Source: Isochrysis galbana
Lineage: Eukaryota > Haptophyta > Isochrysidales > Isochrysidaceae
NCBI GenBank assembly: GCA_018136815.1
Contig: CM030937.1
Location: 3,585,820 to 3,649,819 of the forward strand
Length of the DNA: 64,000 nt
Direction of reading: 5' to 3'
In this document: in pieces, positions 59,401 to 64,000 of the stretch
Layout of the letters: each line of letters begins with the position of its first letter
Position numbering within the stretch: the stretch's first letter is position 1
Position numbers and translations under genes: made by a program
The notes under the pieces: model-generated
Told to the model about the DNA's origin: nothing
The model's input: the letters and a program-made list of their open reading frames with translations, nothing else
Databases searched by the model: none

Positions 59401-61141
59401 GTGGTGCGTGACAGCCAGACGTCAGCCCGTCTTGGACTCGTTGATTCATCTTCGTGAGCTCAGCGCAAAGCTCATCGAAGTGCTTGGGTAGCGCGGCGGC
59501 AGGCGAGGCTAGGGTGCCATCGCGAGGCCGGCGAAGCTCTTGGGCTACCTCCGTGAGGTGCCGCGGTAATACCACCGCAGAGCCGCTCGCTCGTGCGCGA
59601 AGAGAGGCGAGAGCGTGGAGAGCGGGTGACGGGGTATCATCGCGGGTGCCGACATCGGAGTTGTTTTGAGAGGAATCGAAGGACTGGATCGCGGACGCAT
59701 TGATCGCTGCCACGTGCATGATGGCGGTGGCAGTGGTATCGAGAGGCAGGTAGTGCTTGGAGGCTGCGACCGGTGGTCGCGGCGACGTAGGACGAATGGA
59801 AGAAGACTCGGATATCGACGACGTGGAGACAGGCTCGGAGGACGGGATTGACGAAGAAACTCGGAGAAGTGGGGTGTCGGACGGCGGCGACGGACGCCGC
59901 GGCCGCGAGACCACCGGTGAGAGGCAGGAAGGACATGGCCTGGAGACTCGGTTGGGCTTGCTCAATGGGCGTAGAAGCTCGGTTTGGGAGGCCGCCGTTC
60001 CTCGACGTGCAGAGGAGTTGTGGTCACTCTCCATGGTCACGTCGGTAGAGGAAACGGGCCAGGGATCGACGTCGTTGCATTCTGTCGTCGGCGGGGTCGG
60101 CGCCGGCGAAAGAAGAGACGTGGCTGTCGTAGAAGCCGGCTGCGGGGAAGGCTGAGGCCAGGGTGGTGGCTCTGCGGCAGCGGCTGGCGTGGGTGGTGGC
60201 CGAAGAGGTTCTGCAATGCGAAGCATTCTTCGGAGGACTTGGCTTGGGCTAGCGGGTGGATGGACCGCTGAAATTACGGTGGATTCAGACTCGAATTCAG
60301 AAGACTCGGCGACTTGAGAGGGGCTAGGAGACGGCTGTGCCAGCTCCTCCATGGCTCTCGGTTGATGGGGTGGCGTGGGAACGCCGGTGGTCGACCGCGG
60401 ACTCCGCGGTGACGTTAATTTGTACTCGGACTCGGACTCGTCGTTCCTGGCGTGCTCGACGCCAAAAACAGGGCTAACTTTCGAAATGGGAACGGACGGG
60501 GCCGGCCCAAAGGTGAAGCCCCCTGGCGTCGTAACCGTCGATGAGGACGAAGCGGAAGCTTGTGATGACGATAGGGGCATGGTGGCCAGCACCGGTTGGC
60601 TCGGTGCGGCCGTACTCTCGGACTCGGTGACGGGCTTGATTACGCGGGCTCGGGATGCACTGTTTTGTGCGATTGGACTCGGACTCGGAACGGAAACGGA
60701 AGGGATCGGCTCGGCGGCGTGCAGCCTGCTGGAGTGGCAGGCCGGCTGCGGCGAGACTCGGAACGGTGGCTCGGACAAGGACACAGTGGCTGTCGCCGAG
60801 GGCTGCGGCGTCAGCTTGTGTTTGGACTCAGTACGCGGTGGCTCGTGAAACGGGGCTCGGTTGTGGTTGGAATTCTGGAAGTGACCGGAGATTCCAAATG
60901 ACTCAGACTCGGGGCGCGGAGGACCGAAGGTGAACACTCCCGCGGAAGGAGTGGTCGTCGGAGGCTCAGTGGGTGGCTGGAGCTCCGTTAATCCTGCGGT
61001 CGACTGCGTGGTAGGACTCGGTGACGTTGTAAACTCGGACTCGGACTCGGACTCGGATGGCTCAGAACGGGGTTTGCTCAAAACAGGCTTGGACTCGGAC
61101 TCGAAAGAAAGTGGGGAAGAACCGGAGAACTGCGCCTCCAT
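53489..61141 (-). CDS. Gypsy polyprotein: methyltransferase-like, protease, RT, RNase H, integrase, chromodomain
   Basis: 2550 residues in one frame. Residues 1-570 are Ser/Pro/Thr/Glu-rich, with two FTFGP peptides. About 579-775 (59405-58815) resemble small phage-type DNA cytosine methyltransferases: VLVVGETSGVVSSMFLLAGA, WDLVIAHPPCTYLS, VAVENPRMH, and QPWEHGTGHQKATGLYLTKG with LPPLQPT. The protease has ADTGAGPSVV (about 1114). RT has FCVDYRDVN and YLDD (about 1636). RNase H has KTDGASKLGIAG and WTVTEIELLAALE. Integrase has the H..H...C..C finger (HDHLGHPG, CHECTLGK) and the D, D, E core. A chromodomain (YLVEELLARKGDGVSFKYLV, then KWRGYPRSEATWE, about 2442-2494) ends it, as in chromoviruses, where it guides insertion to marked chromatin. 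The methyltransferase-like part is the oddity; its activity is unknown. Confidence 0.88.
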   Translation of the reverse strand: MEAQFSGSSPLSFESESKPVLSKPRSEPSESESESEFTTSPSPTTQSTAGLTELQPPTEPPTTTPSAGVFTFGPPRPESESFGISGHFQNSNHNRAPFHEPPRTESKHKLTPQPSATATVSLSEPPFRVSPQPACHSSRLHAAEPIPSVSVPSPSPIAQNSASRARVIKPVTESESTAAPSQPVLATMPLSSSQASASSSSTVTTPGGFTFGPAPSVPISKVSPVFGVEHARNDESESEYKLTSPRSPRSTTGVPTPPHQPRAMEELAQPSPSPSQVAESSEFESESTVISAVHPPASPSQVLRRMLRIAEPLRPPPTPAAAAEPPPWPQPSPQPASTTATSLLSPAPTPPTTECNDVDPWPVSSTDVTMESDHNSSARRGTAASQTELLRPLSKPNRVSRPCPSCLSPVVSRPRRPSPPSDTPLLRVSSSIPSSEPVSTSSISESSSIRPTSPRPPVAASKHYLPLDTTATAIMHVAAINASAIQSFDSSQNNSDVGTRDDTPSPALHALASLRARASGSAVVLPRHLTEVAQELRRPRDGTLASPAAALPKHFDELCAELTKMNQRVQDGLTSGCHAPRVLVVGETSGVVSSMFLLAGADVATCDLYPSEIDYVPHFQGDALHVQNLGWDLVIAHPPCTYLSAVSSQWLSQEPGRRAALESAARVFKSMASATAPFVAVENPRMHAEARRLVGGLTPTQFVQPWEHGTGHQKATGLYLTKGLPPLQPTCVVDGRESAMANLSPSPHRGALRSRTYVGVAGAMATHWMPVLLRHLSQQGDQPSTKKLSALELLACARRSLSDQPSLSSTEATAYEPWSALHRYERGRESSEVSSDPVVSRPATPESDNHEDQKETHDNHDNDTPFYASESTLHDPFSPWTAPPPARASSPRPTTPTTLRKRRQQWQSFGVNGDQKWSNVTLETADEIRAQALAGRGADEESDLTAAVRAPIEFVEAKGIRAEELASLVRRPKTEAQARLEKVWEKMSDHPRHPTDKRGLGYTSPKLSPCTATNEDDPSRPSATIAAVGVPEETTTSLTTNSPEQRRWRPTPSLSDTIAHVTAHRPESVVDTLPSAYPRHCLYVRDLMVCRSGEAAGKEGVILADSALTVNSTLADTGAGPSVVTTSLLSSLPNDACVERLPQAVVTPLHGPDGLPLITRGKARIVFSVGGFLFRHTFMVIEGNPMLLLGNDFLATHAASIQLASGSADGSITLGAPSTVAPLEVDGSPSPDAPPIFRVSTSPIAVVPVSMTCAQVCPTSANPITTDFFRGPQATKNDNQLVSEPLFNTADEFAAKAPASCGSEYLLYTHEPITIPAYHRATFHVRIPLALREHEDCAMLVDRLPTRETIDSSPLVIPQVERPNSDHTIAITVVNTDAKPLHLPSFHPVASLQVRFKIHAGTYHRVGDVNSPDVIESLNEDQRKLLEAAKIDPEGRLSMPQREQVRRLLARRIAAFAIDPTNPNHTHVMEVELPLNPGAEAHRHAPSRVGREGEKVIEDEVCKMESAGIIRKSNSSWASRVVLVTKKDGSVRFCVDYRDVNSKLRLEDSPLPLTVEAIDRLSSGQGNLDSLFLCTLDLASGFWGIPIKESDKHITAFTTHRGKYEFNYLPFGVQSGPSYMCRLMDAVLGGLAWEICMPYLDDVGAWSTGVGDSLQAREESSFQQMLHRLDLVLERLIWAGLTCKMSKCVFFATSAEYLGHVVSREGLRMDPKKVEAVSKIDPTQINSIEAVRSFLGLCSYYRRFIRRFAIRAAPLTALTRKGCDVPVESQTEACRQAIEDLKQAICEEPVLAPPRDDRPFLVKTDGASKLGIAGVLAQKDDEGRERVVAYYGRSLSPAERHWTVTEIELLAALESIRNWRPYLWGRHFTLVVDHSALRWLHTMKDQVTGGPASRLMRWVLKLAEYRFDVVHKPGVTHWDADGLSRLVALEPDHDPLHVEESDAHSFDSSEIHDIVAAAVTSSTLTARRQQANDRLARQASESSESITSSYLDVGVPHADELRQALSTDELASSILSEFESILSKAQSSITAGPVSVPDSSSSSKKRSRFLLRDGLLYYRSSEAEEAPLRLYIPESLRDTYLRAYHDHLGHPGATRMSTLLRTRVYWPGLSASVSEYVRECHECTLGKPLPRPLAHPSGLSIGSYPFDVVYCDILSMAPTHDFVSGRSGFDKLIVFVDSLSRWIEAEPCNGNPSSAKCLDVFMRLIVSRYGVPRQLRTDAGSNLCSRLVDLILKATGTDLSTTEAYRHEGVGLVERAQQTLLTMTRVSNEGGAHWVDHLPFLLMSMRATAGRVVPKSPAAILFGRELRLPAQLADPAPVLELLPSRPPSDAVTYATELNKKLLESWRSALESTQEAQRESMRSASQKSKLGVTFKPGDRVCRRIPGHANKLQYLYSGPYRVEEAISATRYRLRDLENRQVKDEVHISNLRPYFTVTDSSPLAGDEYLVEELLARKGDGVSFKYLVKWRGYPRSEATWESRIELLRRCADLVESYDTTFDRRPVQPQAHSAVDSSSSPSSSPQSNQVPRRVQESNRIPPDLPSSRTRSRSRS

Positions 61142-61658
61142 AGTCGTAGTAATGGAGACTGGTGATACCGGTGATGACTGGACTGGGCTCAGACTCGTAG
61201 ATGGGCTCGCGGTGGCGTAAGACGAAGAGGGTAATTCTGAACGTGACTTGGACTGGGACTCGTACTCGGGAGACGTTTTGTGGCTCGGACATGCGAAATT
61301 TGATTTGAGAGATTGAAGGTTGGATTGGGCCTGCGGCGGCTGGATTTTCGCAGACCGTGAGGTCTTGGACTGGTGATGCTTGGGGAGTGGCGGGGGGTAG
61401 CGGTTGAGCGGCTTGAGTTGATAGAGAGGCGGTGACGGTTGACTTGGTTTTGAGGACTCGTGCGTGATATCGAGAATCGGGATGGAATCATCGGCATTGG
61501 GAGAAATAGGGGCAATCGGCGAGGGGGCAAGAGAAAGAGGGTGATGGAGGTGGTAGGGCTTGTCTGGAACTTGGGGAATCTTGGGGTACCGGTTGGAGGC
61601 CGTAGAAGTACTCGGCCGTAGCGTAATACGATCTTTTGGTGGGTGGCGTTCAGGCCCA

Positions 61659-62754
61659 CTACCCTGGACTGGTAGCGGGGTAACAGCGCGGACGTGGGCC
61701 CCGCCGGCGACCTACTGGCCGGACGGAGAACGACCATCGTGCGGAGGCGGCGGTGGACTTCTGGGTCGTTACCACACTCGCCACTGCCGCCTTCGCAGAG
61801 AAACGAATGTACGGTTGGCAAACGACGGGGTTATGAGCTCCGTCGCCCGTGCCATACTTCCACAGGTCTGCCTCGGGCGTACCAGATGGGGCCCGGGACG
61901 AAAGGCGCAGTACGCGCAGCCGTTGGCGTCGGTCCACTCCTTGACGTCGCGGTCTAGGTCGTCGAGACGCCGGCGCCGTCATGGTGGCATCGGAGGGACG
62001 GCAGCGCGTGAGCGCAGCGCGAAGGCCGGTGACCAGCGTAACGAGAAATTTGCCAGAAGCGGGCTCGAGCTCGAGACCAGCTACCTGGATCCCATTCCGA
62101 GAGGCCCGAATCGGCCGGAAGCCCAAGGCCGTTCGGAGGGGGATCACATTGGCGACGAGAAGACGTGCTTTTGCCGAGAGGACGGTCAAGAAGTGCGTCC
62201 GTAACGGAGACGATGCGGAGTAATTCGTAGGCCGGAGGCGGAGCCCGACGATTGTCAGCGCAGTCGCCTTGCGGTCGAGTTGTTGTTTTGCGATTTTTAA
62301 TGCCTCGGTCCCGCCGCTTGGACGGCGGCGACCATCGAAGCCGTAGTGTCCGGGGTTAGAGGCAGCCTTAGCAACCTTGGCGTTTGGTGGACTTGGAAGT
62401 AGTCGCCGCGGCGTCACGGCGGCGACCGTGACCGACGTTTGTTGTTGGCCAGCAACTCGGGCTGTTCGTACGGGCTCAAGTAGCGTTGGCAGAGGTTGAC
62501 GCACGAAAGCCGAACGAGGAGCTCGTGGTTCTCGACGCGGAGAGCGAGTCTTTGCAAGATACTCGCCGAACTTGGTCGCGTTATCCACGCCGCGGAGCCG
62601 CGTCGACCTTGTCGTTCCGAATGATGGACTCGAATCGTTGATTGATATCGTGCGACATGTTGGGTGGTCCCAGACTGTCGTGGCATCCACCTTCGCGTCA
62701 CCCATCTTGCGGACGTACGCGCGCACCAAATTCTTGGATAACTCTAAGAGATCG
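61659..62754 (-). CDS. Possible gag-side frame of the gypsy element, cut by gap
   Basis: A long open frame enters from the gap (DLLELSKNLVRAYVRKMGDA) and ends at 61659. It is Arg/Ala-rich and basic, as a nucleic-acid-binding capsid-region protein may be. No zinc knuckle or capsid motif is recognised, so the assignment rests on position upstream of the polyprotein. Confidence 0.35.
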
Positions 62755-62854
62755 NNNNNNNNNNNNNNNNNNNNNNNNNNNNNNNNNNNNNNNNNNNNNN
62801 NNNNNNNNNNNNNNNNNNNNNNNNNNNNNNNNNNNNNNNNNNNNNNNNNNNNNN
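62755..62854. other. Assembly gap, 100 N
   Basis: Exactly 100 N. The sequence to its left belongs to the gypsy element on the minus strand; the sequence to its right is part of the same kind of element on the plus strand. Confidence 0.99.
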
Positions 62855-63294
62855 CCCAAATCAACTCGATCGAAGCCGTCCGTTCTTTCCTTGGACTATG
62901 CTCGGACTACCGCCGTTTTATACGTCGTTTTGCGATCCGTGCAGCGCCTTTAACCGCTCTCACGCGGAAAGGGTGCGATGTCCCGGTCGAGTCGCAAACA
63001 GAAGCCTGTCGCCAGGCTATCGAAGATCTCAAGCAAGCTATCTGTGAAGAACCCGTACTCGCACCTCCTCGAGACGACCGTCCTTTCCTCGTTAAGACCG
63101 ACGGGGCTAGCAAGCTCGGCATCGCCGGCGTCCTCGCACAGAAGGACGACGAAGGGAGAGAGCGCGTCGTTGCATACTACGGTCGTAGTTTGAGTCCGGC
63201 TGACCGCCATTGGACAGTCACTGAAATCGAACTTCTAGCAGCGCTAGAATCGATCCGAAATTGGAGGCCTTATCTCTGGGGTCGCCACTTTGTC
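62855..63294 (+). mobile_element. Gypsy RT/RNase H fragment, inverted relative to the main element
   Basis: About 440 bp nearly identical to the reverse of 55545-55978: QINSIEAVRSFLGLCSDYRR through RNase H (KTDGASKLGIAG) to YLWGRHF. Only a handful of differences, so very recent common origin. It stops sharply at about 63294, after which the sequence is unrelated. A second copy cut by insertion or rearrangement, or a misjoined contig, are both possible. Confidence 0.85.
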
Positions 63295-64000
63295 GCATCC
63301 AGAGTTCCACTCAATACGGATGCGATTTCAGGTGTTGAGTGAGTTTTGTTTTGGTTGGTTGAGTCCACCGTTGCCAACGAGGTCTCGAAGCATCGTGCTC
63401 GCTCGACAAGGACATTCTTCATCTCGTCTTCGTTCGTTCCTTTAATTTATTGTCTCGTGCGTTTACGTTTAGTTTTGGCTTCTTTCTTTTGTTGGCATGG
63501 TGAGTGGTGTCCGGAAGAGTCTCGATGTGTGACGTCGGCTCGTGCGGTGCGATGTCGCGCGCATCTCGCTCTCAAGACTCCATTACCCTCTCTCTCTCAC
63601 CCCTTTGAGGCTTGTCCTCATGAATAGAGCCTGCGCCCTATTCCACAGTTCAAAGACAGCCTCCTTGGTGCCCTTGCACGCCCTTGTGCGCTCTTGCACA
63701 GCACGCGTACACATGTGCAAGTCCACATGCATTGCCCGCATGCCCGCTTCCCGCAGCCGCAGCTCAATGAGTTGAGCTTCCCTCTCTCAGGCGCGCGGCT
63801 CGTGCGCGGTCAAACTACCCTGCCATCCCTCTCCATCCTTCCTCCCCTCACCTTCGCCTCGCCTTGCCTCCGCTTCTCACCGCCTCTCCTAGTCCTCCAT
63901 TGCCCAATGCCCGTCTGTGGGCGTCAAAGCTTTGTGTGGCCTTGCGCTTGGGTTGTGGCTGTCCTTGCTCCACCCTCAGACTCATAGGTCTTCTCGGTCC
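63295..64000. other. No gene recognised
   Basis: Moderate GC, rich in C/T on the + strand from 63580. Open frames are short and lack motifs. Not similar to the flanks of the main gypsy element as far as I can see. Confidence 0.4.

Larger units (their letters stand above)
53000..62754 (-). mobile_element. Ty3/gypsy (chromodomain) LTR retrotransposon with methyltransferase-like domain
   Basis: One element on the minus strand, bounded on the left by the candidate 3' LTR and on the right by the assembly gap. Parts in element order: a possible gag-side frame (62754-61659), the long polyprotein ORF (61141-53489), about 250 bp of non-coding sequence with a G-rich tract, and the 3' LTR. The main ORF looks whole, with no visible break, which points to a young copy; the inverted fragment at 62855-63294 is almost identical to it. 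The 5' LTR lies in or beyond the gap. Confidence 0.85.

Noticed and set aside
60330-61141. Nucleoporin-like FG repeat protein (FTFGP peptides) in the gypsy N-terminus
   Set aside because: Only two FTFGP peptides in a Ser/Pro-rich stretch; same frame as the polyprotein, so not a host gene.
1-64000. tRNA, rRNA or snRNA genes
   Set aside because: I looked for T-loop/anticodon-arm patterns and conserved rRNA blocks and found none I could support by eye.

Overview
The window is nuclear DNA of a unicellular eukaryote, most likely a GC-rich alga. Six genes are split by short introns (79-233 bp) that begin with GT and end with AG; 12 of the 16 donors I placed begin GTG. Several proteins have N-termini that look like organelle-targeting or signal peptides. 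The mTERF protein has the repeated 'P..LGYS' form I associate with haptophyte or stramenopile algae; that placement is inference and the phylum is not settled. Long G/C homopolymers, GA microsatellites and two gaps of exactly 100 N (33001-33100, 62755-62854) mark a draft assembly.

Eleven host genes are supported. From left to right: a HAD-type 5'-nucleotidase (5689, +); an mTERF protein (12245, -) head-to-head with a six-exon mitochondrial EF-G-like ribosome-releasing factor 2 (12805, +); a NEK-like kinase (20574, +); a four-exon SPX protein (26097, -); a two-RRM RNA-binding protein with a Gly/Met-rich tail (29803, +); a three-exon SEC14/CRAL-TRIO protein (34947, -); a five-exon Dispatched/Patched-like RND protein (38193, +); a TLC-domain membrane protein (45097, -) head-to-head with a two-domain cupin (45327, +); a DPH4-type J protein with CSL zinc finger (48617 or 48509, -); and a glutaredoxin-like protein lacking the first active-site Cys (51056, -). 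They form no single pathway. The closest functional pairing is mTERF with the EF-G-like factor, both expected in organelle gene expression, with starts 559 bp apart across a polypyrimidine tract.

The space between genes is mostly repeats. At least five dispersed families recur: an ~860 bp GC-rich element (two full copies plus pieces); short elements ending in a small hairpin and a T-run; a family ending in TTTGACCGCCCTA; a family marked by 'GGTGCCCTCCGCACCCCC'; and LINE fragments (RT tail, zinc-binding tail, C-terminal domain, ORF1-like and 5'-UTR-like pieces). Several local tandem duplications and purine/pyrimidine arrays are also present.

The right-hand 11 kb is a Ty3/gypsy element on the minus strand. 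Its single 2550-residue ORF runs: low-complexity N-terminus, a domain resembling phage-type DNA cytosine methyltransferases, protease, reverse transcriptase, RNase H, integrase, chromodomain. The ORF looks whole. A candidate 3' LTR lies at 53000-53231, and a diverged solo LTR of the same family at 27018-27226. The methyltransferase-like domain inside a chromodomain gypsy polyprotein is the most unusual thing here. An inverted, nearly identical RT/RNase H fragment follows the second gap.
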